Source: a virus
Virus record (IMG/VR): IMGVR_UViG_3300030101_003968
Coordinates: 1 to 64,000 of that record
Reading direction: 5' to 3' (one strand)
DNA: 64,000 bases
Part shown: positions 1 through 5,971 of the stretch, piece by piece
Layout: every line of letters starts with the position of its first letter
Position numbering within the stretch: position 1 is the first letter of the stretch
Position numbers and translations under genes: made by a program
The notes under the pieces: generated by a model
Databases searched by the model: none
What the model was told of the DNA's origin: nothing
What the model saw: only the letters and a program-made list of their open reading frames with translations

Positions 1-247
1 CTAGAGCCACGGCTTCGTTCCCGTCTCCGTCTGATGTGTCGAGGGTTTCAAGTACACCTCCTGCATAGAAGCGGTCACCGCCTGTTTCTACGTCGTAGGT
101 TTCGTACCATCCACCATACTGGTGGCGTGGGTCAATCCCGATGGATGTGTCCATCTCTATGTTGGTGTCTCTGTCCTTGTCCACGTCGTATGCTGTGGTC
201 ATAGCTACATGTGGTAGCGTGGTCTTGAAGTTGAGTGTGAATTTCAT
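1..247 (-). CDS. Hypothetical protein, C-terminus cut by the window edge
   Basis: An open frame starts with ATG at 247 and runs off the left edge, giving at least 82 residues (MKFTLNFK...). The N-terminal half is rich in Asp, Thr and Tyr, with a GGWYETYDVETGG stretch around residues 45-57. The ATG overlaps the TGA of the upstream gene at 244 (ATGA coupling), which supports the start. The product is not recognised. It is the first of the chain of small minus-strand genes that continues at the right end of the window. Confidence 0.75.
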   Translation of the reverse strand, partial: MKFTLNFKTTLPHVAMTTAYDVDKDRDTNIEMDTSIGIDPRHQYGGWYETYDVETGGDRFYAGGVLETLDTSDGDGNEAVAL

Positions 248-483
248 GATTCGGAGTTTTCGGAGTTTTCAGCGTCATTAGCCCATCCAACAAGGGTGTC
301 GATGACCGCATCCTTTGCGTCATCGCTCAGGTAGGTGGTGTTGGACAGCATGGAAGCCATGCCCTTTACGTCATCAGGCACAAGCCTAGCACACCGATTG
401 AGGTCATTGAGATGCTTGCCGAAGTGCAAGTCGTTGAGATAGAGGACCGCACGTCCCACAGGTTGTCTAAAGAAGTTGTCCAT
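244..483 (-). CDS. Small hypothetical protein, 79 aa
   Basis: Soluble, acidic small protein with no recognised domain; the tail is rich in Ser, Glu and Asn. The likely start is ATG 483, with the TCAAACTTCAA-type leader motif 11 nt upstream, as at four other genes in this block. An in-frame ATG at 507 would add MLNFKPFL. That extension is encoded by the repeated leader itself, since a near-identical MSNFKP occurs at 1895, so it is more likely untranslated leader. The stop overlaps the next gene's start (ATGA). An early-expressed host-takeover factor is possible but is inferred from position only. Confidence 0.75.
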   Translation of the reverse strand: MDNFFRQPVGRAVLYLNDLHFGKHLNDLNRCARLVPDDVKGMASMLSNTTYLSDDAKDAVIDTLVGWANDAENSENSES

Positions 484-493
484 AAGAAAGGGT

Positions 494-504
494 TTGAAGT
501 TTAA
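494..504 (-). promoter_or_regulatory. Leader motif copy 1 (TTAAACTTCAA)
   Basis: This lies 11 nt before ATG 483 and belongs to a family of TCAAACTTCAA motifs at a near-constant distance from minus-strand start codons. Function unknown; it could be a translation-enhancing element or part of a phage-specific promoter. Confidence 0.5.
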
Positions 505-520
505 CATTGAGTGGTAAGTT

Positions 521-575
521 TCTCTAACTATACACTCTTCATAAATGAAGAGAGTGTATAGTAAGAGATACTAAC
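521..575. repeat. Conserved 55-bp hairpin repeat, copy R1
   Basis: Nearly perfect inverted repeat: arms ACTATACACTCTTCAT and ATGAAGAGAGTGTATAGT (one 2-nt bulge, loop AA), flanked by TCTCT/AGAGA. It lies between the stop of the 577-765 gene and the start of the next gene. Near-identical copies occur at 1910-1964 and 63393-63445. R2 differs by a compensatory T-A to C-G pair, which shows that the fold is conserved. Possible roles are intercistronic terminator, RNA processing site or protein-binding site. Confidence 0.9.
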
Positions 576-576
576 A

Positions 577-765
577 TTATTGGAAGTCCCGAGTGGCAAT
601 GCCGAAGGGACGAAGGTCGATGAAAGTGTCTTCATCGTATGCCTCAGCCACCATCTCCACACCTTCGCGGTCTTCTGCGTCGCTCATGTGCAAGTATGAG
701 AGAACCAACTCATCGTGAGAACACCCACGGAAAGGGTTGAAGAATTTGTTGAAGTATTTTCTCAT
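577..765 (-). CDS. Small hypothetical protein, 62 aa
   Basis: Acidic protein with a basic aromatic N-terminus (MRKYFNKFFNPFRG), no recognised domain. ATG 765 overlaps the TGA of the 40-residue membrane gene (ATGA), so the two are translationally coupled. It ends just upstream of hairpin repeat R1. Function unknown. Confidence 0.75.
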   Translation of the reverse strand: MRKYFNKFFNPFRGCSHDELVLSYLHMSDAEDREGVEMVAEAYDEDTFIDLRPFGIATRDFQ

Positions 766-884
766 AACTCGCTGTCTTTCAAGTTATTAACAGCGTCCAT
801 TGCCATGCCTGCCAGCATGATGAAGCCCACGAATCCGCAGGCACCCGCCAGTGCGAGGTTGATGTTGAATAGTAGTTGTACCAT
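762..884 (-). CDS. Tiny membrane protein, 40 aa
   Basis: The frame from ATG 884 to TGA 762 encodes 40 residues with one hydrophobic stretch (about residues 5-28, rich in Leu, Ala, Gly, Phe and Met) and a short polar tail (AVNNLKDSEL), so it is a likely single-pass membrane peptide. The leader motif TCAAACTTCAA ends 4 nt before the ATG, and the stop overlaps the next ATG. Coupling at both ends supports it as a real gene. A role at the host membrane is inferred only. Confidence 0.6.
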   Translation of the reverse strand: MVQLLFNINLALAGACGFVGFIMLAGMAMDAVNNLKDSEL

Positions 885-887
885 TTG

Positions 888-898
888 TTGAAGTTTGA
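888..898 (-). promoter_or_regulatory. Leader motif copy 2 (TCAAACTTCAA)
   Basis: Exact TCAAACTTCAA on the minus strand, 4 nt before ATG 884. This copy has closer spacing than the other four and no hairpin upstream. Confidence 0.45.
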
Positions 899-907
899 TG
901 GGTTAAT

Positions 908-1078
908 TTACTGATTATCAATGAGTTTGAAGGTCTTGTTCCAGACGGTGTAGCCCGTAAAAGCCCACTCCGCTTGTGCCTTCCAAATGGCACGCTCCAA
1001 CGTTGGTGCTTGGATGGTGTCCTTGCGCCAGTCGTCTCGATCGCGCCCGTAGTAGACGTAGTATGCGTATGTGTTCAT
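908..1078 (-). CDS. Small hypothetical protein, 56 aa
   Basis: Tyr/Trp-rich small protein (MNTYAYYVYYGRDRDDW...). I chose ATG 1078 because it overlaps the stop of the preceding gene (1075) and because upstream in-frame codons would run into that gene. The pattern of aromatic residues followed by an amphipathic helix (around residues 27-40) resembles small single-domain phage proteins. No family was recognised. Confidence 0.7.
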   Translation of the reverse strand: MNTYAYYVYYGRDRDDWRKDTIQAPTLERAIWKAQAEWAFTGYTVWNKTFKLIDNQ

Positions 1079-1476
1079 TTGAGTTTGATTTCGCAGTTGT
1101 TCTTGAAGTCCCAAATGGCTTCCTCTTCGCGCTTCTTGCCTAAGGCGATAGCCTCTTCGCGGTCAAACACGATGTCGGAGACCTCGATGAAGGCGTAGTT
1201 GTCGTCGTTCACCCATGCACCGATTACCTGCGTATAGGGATGTGGTTGAATTTGAAGCTGACGCTTCATGAACTCAATCAAGAGTTCCATCGTGTAGCTG
1301 AAGGCGTTGTAAGACAACAAGTTGTTGTCCACACATTCGACGGAATCCGCCGCTCCGCCCACTGCATACGCTTCCCGTGTGGGGCTGTAGCCGTTGAGGT
1401 CTTTGTCAACGGAGAATCCGTTGCCGCTCTGCACGTTCAGGTAGCGCAGGAGCATAAGGTTGTCAATCATTTTCAT
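1075..1476 (-). CDS. Hypothetical protein, 133 aa
   Basis: Starts MKMIDNLMLL at ATG 1476, overlapping the TGA of the upstream gene (1473); its stop overlaps the next ATG. Mixed alpha/beta composition without signal peptide or membrane segment. The C-terminal part (AFIEVSDIVFDREEAIALGKKREEEAIW) suggests a strand followed by a long charged helix. Function unknown. Confidence 0.75.
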   Translation of the reverse strand: MKMIDNLMLLRYLNVQSGNGFSVDKDLNGYSPTREAYAVGGAADSVECVDNNLLSYNAFSYTMELLIEFMKRQLQIQPHPYTQVIGAWVNDDNYAFIEVSDIVFDREEAIALGKKREEEAIWDFKNNCEIKLK

Positions 1477-1646
1477 TGCTTGATGTTTTTGAGCAAGGCA
1501 TCGAAGATGCAATCTTGCAGGTCAAACGTGTCTGGTGTGTACTCACCGCGAACCTCTGCAACGCTGTCGCTCAGCAGGTCAGGTGCGTAGTCGAGCAAAT
1601 CCTCAGTGATGAGGATAGCCAAATCTCGGATGTCGTCTTTTGTCAT
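1473..1646 (-). CDS. Small acidic hypothetical protein, 57 aa
   Basis: Starts MTKDDIRDLA at ATG 1646, with the leader motif 13 nt upstream. Strongly acidic and probably all-helical. Overlaps the next gene by 4 nt (ATGA). No homologous family recognised; an acidic DNA-mimic or anti-host role is speculation. Confidence 0.7.
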   Translation of the reverse strand: MTKDDIRDLAILITEDLLDYAPDLLSDSVAEVRGEYTPDTFDLQDCIFDALLKNIKQ

Positions 1647-1658
1647 CGTAGATGGTTT

Positions 1659-1669
1659 TTGAAGTTTGA
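1659..1669 (-). promoter_or_regulatory. Leader motif copy 3 (TCAAACTTCAA)
   Basis: Exact motif 13 nt before ATG 1646. It follows a perfect hairpin at 1675-1690, repeating the gene end, hairpin, motif, ATG order seen at R1, R2 and R3. Confidence 0.5.
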
Positions 1670-1674
1670 TACTG

Positions 1675-1690
1675 ACACCCCAAGGGGTGT
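1675..1690. other. Perfect intercistronic hairpin
   Basis: ACACCCC, loop AA, GGGGTGT. It lies between the stop of the 1730-1870 gene and leader motif copy 3. It is unrelated in sequence to R1-R3 but occupies the same position in the module. Confidence 0.75.
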
Positions 1691-1729
1691 TTCGCCTATA
1701 CAAGGCTCATCAGAGTACCTGTACTGCTT

Positions 1730-1870
1730 TCAGCAGTCGATGAGGTCAGCCAAGGTCATCTGCTCGTCGCAGGTCAGCTCGTCCCACTCAGCCGTAGAGG
1801 TGAGGAGGTCGAAGTCGAACGAAGAGGTCAGGAGGTCAGCAATAAGCTGACGGCGTAAGTGCTTATCCAT
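1730..1870 (-). CDS. Small acidic hypothetical protein, 46 aa
   Basis: The frame from ATG 1870 to TGA 1730 encodes MDKHLRRQLIADLL... with a C-terminal half rich in Asp, Glu and Leu and two cysteines. The leader motif lies 12 nt upstream and hairpin R2 sits further upstream. A 10-codon upstream frame ends across this ATG. Codon choice and arrangement match the neighbours. Function unknown. Confidence 0.65.
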   Translation of the reverse strand: MDKHLRRQLIADLLTSSFDFDLLTSTAEWDELTCDEQMTLADLIDC

Positions 1871-1895
1871 AGGATTGGGGTTTGAAGTTTGACAT
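1863..1895 (-). other. Possible 10-codon leader peptide
   Basis: ATG at 1895 begins MSNFKPQSYG followed by TAA, and the stop overlaps the ATG of the 46-residue gene (TATGGATAA). The same first codons occur at 2468 (MSNFQF) and at 507 (MLNFKP), so the leader looks like a duplicated gene start. It could couple translation, or it may be an untranslated remnant. Confidence 0.35.
1882..1892 (-). promoter_or_regulatory. Leader motif copy 4 (TCAAACTTCAA)
   Basis: Exact motif 12 nt before ATG 1870 and 17 nt downstream (minus-strand sense) of hairpin R2. Confidence 0.5.
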
Positions 1896-1909
1896 TTTGA
1901 GTGGTTGTC

Positions 1910-1964
1910 TCTCTAACTACACACTCTTCATAAATGAAGAGAGTGTGTAGTAAGAGATACTAAC
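1910..1964. repeat. Conserved 55-bp hairpin repeat, copy R2
   Basis: Same hairpin as R1, but the stem reads ACTACACAC / GTGTGTAGT instead of ACTATACAC / GTGTATAGT. The paired change keeps the helix, which is direct evidence for selection on structure. It is placed between the stop at 1968 and leader motif copy 4. Confidence 0.9.
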
Positions 1965-1967
1965 CGA

Positions 1968-2468
1968 TTAGAAGGGAACATCGGTGCTAACTTCGTTAGC
2001 AGAAGTCAGAGACGTGGTCTCCATGTGCAGAGCCAAGCACTGCGTAAGAGCCTCAATCTTTGCTTCTAACGAAGCAATCTTGTCGTTATTGTCCGCCTCA
2101 GCTTTCAGCTGAGCTTTCTTGGCTGCTCTCTGAGCAGCTCCTGTGGCTACGCTGACAGCTTTGGCTGACTCAGCAGCTTCCTTAACGGAAGCTGTCTTAG
2201 CCTTCTTCGAAGGCTTGATTGGACCAACTTCGTTGGTCTTGAGTGCCGCTTTGTCTTGGCGGTCTGCCACCTTCTGTGAAGGTGTCCTCTTCGTCGTCTT
2301 ACGACGACGCTTCTTCGCCTTCGGCTTGTCTTTAACCTCTTCGAGGTTAGAGACAATGTCCAAAGCTTCTTGCAAAGCTTTGATTGCGGCGGCTTTGCGC
2401 TGAGCGGTTGGACGGAAGAGAGCTTGGTTGACCGCTTTCTTGCAGTCGGAGAATTGGAAGTTTGACAT
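1968..2468 (-). CDS. Lys/Ala-rich coiled-coil protein with SSB-like C-terminal tip, 166 aa
   Basis: ATG 2468 opens MSNFQFSDCKKAVNQA. Residues about 45-65 are strongly basic (KDKPKAKKRRRKTTKR), the middle is Lys/Ala/Ser-rich, and residues about 125-150 form a predicted amphipathic helix. The last residues, STDVPF, resemble the D-x-P-F tip of bacterial SSB proteins that recruits replication and repair partners; a second D-x-PF protein lies at 57774. A nucleic-acid-binding role is inferred. The coding sequence contains about a dozen consecutive perfect stem-loops created by codon choice, mostly with TTC triloops on the plus strand (GAA in the mRNA), part of the array that continues into the non-coding junction. 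Confidence 0.75.
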   Translation of the reverse strand: MSNFQFSDCKKAVNQALFRPTAQRKAAAIKALQEALDIVSNLEEVKDKPKAKKRRRKTTKRTPSQKVADRQDKAALKTNEVGPIKPSKKAKTASVKEAAESAKAVSVATGAAQRAAKKAQLKAEADNNDKIASLEAKIEALTQCLALHMETTSLTSANEVSTDVPF

Positions 2469-2872
2469 GAGATAATGTATTAAATGAAACTCATAGAGTT
2501 TCGTTTCATTTAATACATATCTCAGTGGTTCGGCATCGGTACTCTAACGAGTTAGAGTAAAGGTCGCGGTACCAACGGTCAACTAGTTGACTCCTAGGGT
2601 ACTGCGTGAAGGGACTGCCAACTCAAATCAGGTCAAGGTCAAGACCTTGAAAGAGTAGTCAGTGAAGCCCCAGTAGTGGGGTTATGTTTGTAACTCACTG
2701 AGTTACAAGGGGGATTGTCCTCTCCTTCGGAGCAACACGCCTGCAAAGTTAGTCAACCAAGGGTTGAACTAACCAGTCCTAACTGACTGAAAGTCAGGCA
2801 AAAAGCTGAAAGTTGTAGCAAAAACTGCACTTTAGTGCAGGGGGTGGGGTCTGCAAACCCGTTTCGGGTTTG
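1986..2872. repeat. Array of about 24 short perfect stem-loops
   Basis: Non-identical hairpins, about one per 36 bp, span the 1968-2468 gene and the junction. Examples: 1986-2000 (GCTAAC-TTC-GTTAGC), 2122-2138, 2174-2194, 2199-2215 (AGCCTTC-TTC-GAAGGCT), 2222-2238 (GACCAAC-TTC-GTTGGTC), 2268-2284, 2291-2307, 2333-2349 (TAACCTC-TTC-GAGGTTA), 2361-2382, 2540-2559, 2578-2591, 2633-2650, 2666-2683, 2688-2708, 2748-2773, 2783-2797, 2824-2841 and 2854-2872. Most stems are 6-9 bp and most loops 3 nt. Seven have TTC on the plus strand, i.e. GAA on the minus strand, usually closed by C-G, the very stable cGAAg mini-hairpin type. Function unknown; candidates are a replication origin, extruded-hairpin promoters or a structured RNA. 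Confidence 0.85.
2468..2524. repeat. Long inverted repeat at the start of the Lys-rich gene
   Basis: TGAGATA(A)TGTATTAAATGAAAC pairs with GTTTCATTTAATACATATCTCA: about 22 bp with one bulged A. The centre can fold alternatively as GAAACTC-ATA-GAGTTTC (2486-2502). It begins at the ATG of the minus-strand gene at 2468, so it forms that gene's 5' region and could be an operator, cruciform or mRNA leader structure. Confidence 0.85.
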
Positions 2873-3168
2873 GTCTGCGCGTGTCTGTGTATGTATATAA
2901 TCCCCACGGTGTACATATCTCACCCCTTTTTTCGACGGATCTCGATTCAGTCCCTAATTTGCCTTGAAACAGGTCAAATAATCTAACTTACTCATAATCA
3001 ATACCGTAAGCGACGTTACATGAACAGTCACTTGACGGTTGACTTTTCAAAAATTGTTTTATAACTTCGCGATGTTATTGTGATCAAGACAAAAATGGCC
3101 TCATTACTGTTGAAACATAGAAAAAAAGAATCGGTATCTTTGTTTTAGACACAACAATAGCTGTATCT
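2469..3168. other. Non-coding divergent junction (700 bp)
   Basis: No credible gene on either strand. The minus-strand block starts leftward at 2468 and the plus-strand block rightward at 3169. Positions 2469-2872 hold the long inverted repeat and the second half of the hairpin array. At 2562-2608 an outer stem (CGCGGTACC / GGTACTGCG, one G-T pair) encloses the palindrome GTCAACTAGTTGAC. Positions 2880-3130 are AT-richer, without obvious repeats, and end in a TAnnTTTG promoter. This is the best candidate in the window for a replication origin or master regulatory region, by inference from structure and position. Confidence 0.6.
3135..3142 (+). promoter_or_regulatory. Bacteroidetes-type promoter (TATCTTTG)
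   Basis: TATCTTTG matches the TAnnTTTG -7 element of Bacteroidetes housekeeping promoters. A TTG at 3110-3112 lies about 22 nt upstream, a plausible -33 element. The first plus-strand gene starts 26 nt downstream. Confidence 0.55.
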
Positions 3169-4848
3169 ATGCCTATACGAGTAATAAAATCACCAAATAG
3201 AGGATCTGAAGCGGTCCAACGGATGCTAGATAGTGGGAACTTTAAGCTTGGTCCCAACGGAGAGCTTCTTAGGGTGAGTGCAGAGGAGGCAAATCAGGCA
3301 GCATTGCAGCAATCGAGAGAGGCAGCCTACCCCGAGAAGTATTCCCCAACTACATCTGGGTTCATGACTCCCGAAAGAAAGGAGTATTTAGAGAATGTAG
3401 ATAGGCGGCTCACACCAGAAGAGGCAAGAGAGTATGCAACGGTGTCTTTTGACCCATCTGAAGGACCAAACATGGTGTTCGGTGCGGTGGCGGGTGAAGC
3501 ACCTATGGAGCCCGTGGCCCTTCTTGCTGGCCAAGCAATAAAAAGAGCAGGTGATGCTTACAGGGTTTTGAAGACTCCAGTAGAAAATATGGGGGTCGGT
3601 CTGGCATCTGCAGAGCCAAGCAGAGTTGGCACACTTAAAAAGTCGGGATATAAGGGGCCTAAAATCAACACGGGCTTTATTCCTTCCAGGAAGCCTCCTG
3701 AAGATATTTTTTCTCCAGCTGTTGTTAGCAAGCACACTCCTCGGGAGGGGCTTGTGGTAGATGAAGTCGCAAGTGAGGGAAACGAGTTCGTAAGAAGATA
3801 CTTTGCTGACCCTCAGGTTCAAGATCACTACAGAAAAACTCTCATTGGGTCTAACCCTACTGCTTCTCAAATGCAAGACGCAATAAACTTGGACTATGAG
3901 GATGCCGCTATGATATCCAAAAAGCAGCTTTTTGACCTTGATTACGATGTAGAAGAATCAAACAAAATATATCGCAACGCACTTCATCCAGACTTCAATG
4001 AGGAAAGGTATGCTCAAACCCTTATTGAAGACAATGATGCAACCAAGCTTGAGGCCCTTTTTCTGAGGGGACAAAGAGCTCCAGACACAACCCTTGATTT
4101 TGATGGCTCCCTTGTTGGTGACGCTGCTGCTGGAATGTATAGACCGCTTCAAGAAAGCGTTGCAATAAACCCTAAGTTTAGGGGAGATAAATCCACTGCT
4201 GCGCATGAAGCTCAGCATTTTGTTGACGCAAACTTCTTAAGGTCAGATTCTGACATTGCAAAAAAGGTTTCGTCAGGTATATCTGAAAGCGTTAATCCTA
4301 AGCTTCAGCAATATGTAAAAGACGGGTCTGGACGAGATGCGCTAAGCAGGTCCGAACTTTATCTTGCAAGCACCCCAGAGATTACAGCTCGAACACGCGA
4401 GCTGCAAAGATCGGTAGCAGAAATTCTTCTTAATAACCCGTCCAACAATCCAAACATAAAAGCCCTAAGTCAAGAGGATAGGGTTGCTTTTCTTTTAGGT
4501 GATTTTTCAAAGCTAGACGAGTCATCCATAATGAATGTGTTCAGACAGGCTTTTCAGGACAACTTATCGAAAGGAAAGATTGGAATTGTAAACATGTTTA
4601 ATGATGTCTTGAAGGGCGGTAAGGCTGTTGATTTTTCTTACTCTGGCAACAGACCCATCAGCCAAATGAATATCAACAATGAGAAAAAAGAAGCTATTTC
4701 TAACTTGTTTAAGTATTCTCTTGCGGCATCAGGCGCAGGGGTAGCTTATGGCGCTATGGACCCTGATCAACAACCGCCTCAAGGAATGTCTTTCGGGGGA
4801 AAGATGAGGGTCAACAAGACTCAACCAATGAAAGTAATGAAGCGATGA
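3169..4848 (+). CDS. Virion-associated protein with metallopeptidase-like HEXXH motif, 559 aa
   Basis: The N-terminal 300 residues are unassigned and lack a signal peptide. A zincin-like signature HEAQH is at residues 346-350 (STAAHEAQHFVD), followed about 45 residues later by ELYLASTPEITAR, which could supply the third zinc ligand. Metallopeptidase-like domains of this kind are known in phage polyvalent and ejected proteins, often beside muralytic domains; here the next gene (4-nt overlap) is a lytic transglycosylase. The C-terminus has a hydrophobic patch (YSLAASGAGVAYGAM) and a basic tail. A role in virion maturation or ejection is inferred. It is the first gene of the plus-strand block, 26 nt after a TAnnTTTG promoter. 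Confidence 0.6.
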   Translation: MPIRVIKSPNRGSEAVQRMLDSGNFKLGPNGELLRVSAEEANQAALQQSREAAYPEKYSPTTSGFMTPERKEYLENVDRRLTPEEAREYATVSFDPSEGPNMVFGAVAGEAPMEPVALLAGQAIKRAGDAYRVLKTPVENMGVGLASAEPSRVGTLKKSGYKGPKINTGFIPSRKPPEDIFSPAVVSKHTPREGLVVDEVASEGNEFVRRYFADPQVQDHYRKTLIGSNPTASQMQDAINLDYEDAAMISKKQLFDLDYDVEESNKIYRNALHPDFNEERYAQTLIEDNDATKLEALFLRGQRAPDTTLDFDGSLVGDAAAGMYRPLQESVAINPKFRGDKSTAAHEAQHFVDANFLRSDSDIAKKVSSGISESVNPKLQQYVKDGSGRDALSRSELYLASTPEITARTRELQRSVAEILLNNPSNNPNIKALSQEDRVAFLLGDFSKLDESSIMNVFRQAFQDNLSKGKIGIVNMFNDVLKGGKAVDFSYSGNRPISQMNINNEKKEAISNLFKYSLAASGAGVAYGAMDPDQQPPQGMSFGGKMRVNKTQPMKVMKR

Positions 4849-5510
4849 TTACAAGAACACGCCGCCCACAGGGGTATCAGGTAAGAAAAACAAGGGTTCA
4901 AGACCCTATGTCATACTTTGCACAGAACGGGTTCAAGAACTCTCCTCAAGGAGACCCCCCGAAAGGCAAAATTGTAGCCCTTGGGCCGAACGGGGAGGTC
5001 ATGTACGTGGATGACCCCGAAACATACATCCACCCTGAAGTGGATTACAGCGGTCAGTTCGTAGATTCTGCCTCAGAAAGGATTGCGCGGCAGATGTTTA
5101 TGGAGAGTGGCGGTGAAAAGAACCCTGACACTGCGGTGTCGCCAGCGGGTGCGCGGGGAAGGTGGCAGATTATGCCAGGAACTCAAGCGGATCTGGAGCA
5201 AAGGGGACTGATTCCTAAAGGTCTTGACCCATTTAACCCTCAGCACAGCAAGCAAATGCGTGATGCCAAAATAGGTGCGCTCATGGAGCTTGATATGATC
5301 TCCAATAGAGATATTCCTGAGGAGAACAAGTTGGCAAGAATTTATGCCTCTTATAATTACGGTGAGGGTAACGTAAGAAAGTTCCTCAACAGGATGAGAG
5401 AACAGGGTGTTGACATTGAGGGAGACCCCAGGGAATGGATACAGTATCTCCCAAAAGAAACTAGGGATTACATCAACTACATCGAGTACGGGATAGACAA
5501 ACCTAGGTAA
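4845..5510 (+). CDS. Soluble lytic transglycosylase (SLT domain), 221 aa
   Basis: Residues about 75-200 carry the SLT fold signatures: the catalytic Glu in MESGG (E87), then SPAGARGRWQIMPGT, and later LARIYASYNYGEGNV, the usual AYNxG-like motif. The family cleaves the peptidoglycan glycan strand to leave 1,6-anhydro-MurNAc. The N-terminal 70 residues are basic and Pro-rich without a signal peptide, consistent with a virion-carried enzyme that locally opens the wall during DNA injection. Coupled (ATGA) to the metallopeptidase-like gene. Lysis from within is less likely, because an M15 endolysin is encoded at 7327. Confidence 0.85.
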   Translation: MITRTRRPQGYQVRKTRVQDPMSYFAQNGFKNSPQGDPPKGKIVALGPNGEVMYVDDPETYIHPEVDYSGQFVDSASERIARQMFMESGGEKNPDTAVSPAGARGRWQIMPGTQADLEQRGLIPKGLDPFNPQHSKQMRDAKIGALMELDMISNRDIPEENKLARIYASYNYGEGNVRKFLNRMREQGVDIEGDPREWIQYLPKETRDYINYIEYGIDKPR

Positions 5511-5522
5511 CTGTAAATAGTC

Positions 5523-5531
5523 TATATTTGC
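5523..5531 (+). promoter_or_regulatory. Bacteroidetes-type promoter (TATATTTGC)
   Basis: A perfect TAnnTTTG element with a trailing C, only 4 nt before ATG 5536, so the transcript would have almost no 5' leader. Confidence 0.65.
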
Positions 5532-5535
5532 ATCC

Positions 5536-5970
5536 ATGGCAGATCTGACACTAACCATTACAGAAGCGGTCACCCTGAACGGGACATCCCACGGGGCAAC
5601 CAACACTCAGACCATCACTGGCGTAACCGAAGTCTTGCATAGAATTGTAGATGTACCGACTTCAGGGTATATCGACCTAGTAAACTTCGCGGCAGCCGCT
5701 TCTGGTATTGCCATCGCTGATTCTACGGCTAAGCATATCAGAATTACCAACCTTGATGCTTCAAATTTTATCACGCTTCGCGTGAGGGAAACAAGTGTTC
5801 AGGAGTACTTCGTCAAGATCGAATCCAAAGACTCGTTTATTCTTGGCAATTCGGTTGGTGACGCCAATGATGCAGGAACGGGAGCTGCCGTATCATTTAC
5901 AAACATTGACGAAATCGAGGCCTTAGCTGACACATCTTCGTGCGAGGTCGAAATCTTTATAGCAAGCTGA
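5536..5970 (+). CDS. Virion decoration-type protein, 144 aa
   Basis: All-beta, Thr/Ala/Ser-rich protein (MADLTLTITEAVTLNG...). The central segment AKHIRITNLDASNFITLRV resembles corresponding segments in the proteins at 19282 (AHKIYLRNPST) and 19701 (LNRAYLYVKNLGN), suggesting a paralogous family of small surface or cement proteins. A promoter sits right in front of it. Precise virion location unknown. Confidence 0.55.
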   Translation: MADLTLTITEAVTLNGTSHGATNTQTITGVTEVLHRIVDVPTSGYIDLVNFAAAASGIAIADSTAKHIRITNLDASNFITLRVRETSVQEYFVKIESKDSFILGNSVGDANDAGTGAAVSFTNIDEIEALADTSSCEVEIFIAS

Positions 5971-5971
5971 T

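Noticed and set aside
1986-2872. CRISPR array or tandem repeat explanation for the hairpin array
   Set aside because: Stem sequences differ from one to the next and spacing is irregular; there is no common repeat unit or spacer pattern.
3388-3876. 162-codon minus-strand frame
   Set aside because: Shadow of the 559-residue plus-strand gene; no neighbours on that strand and unusual composition (Cys/Arg/Ser-rich).
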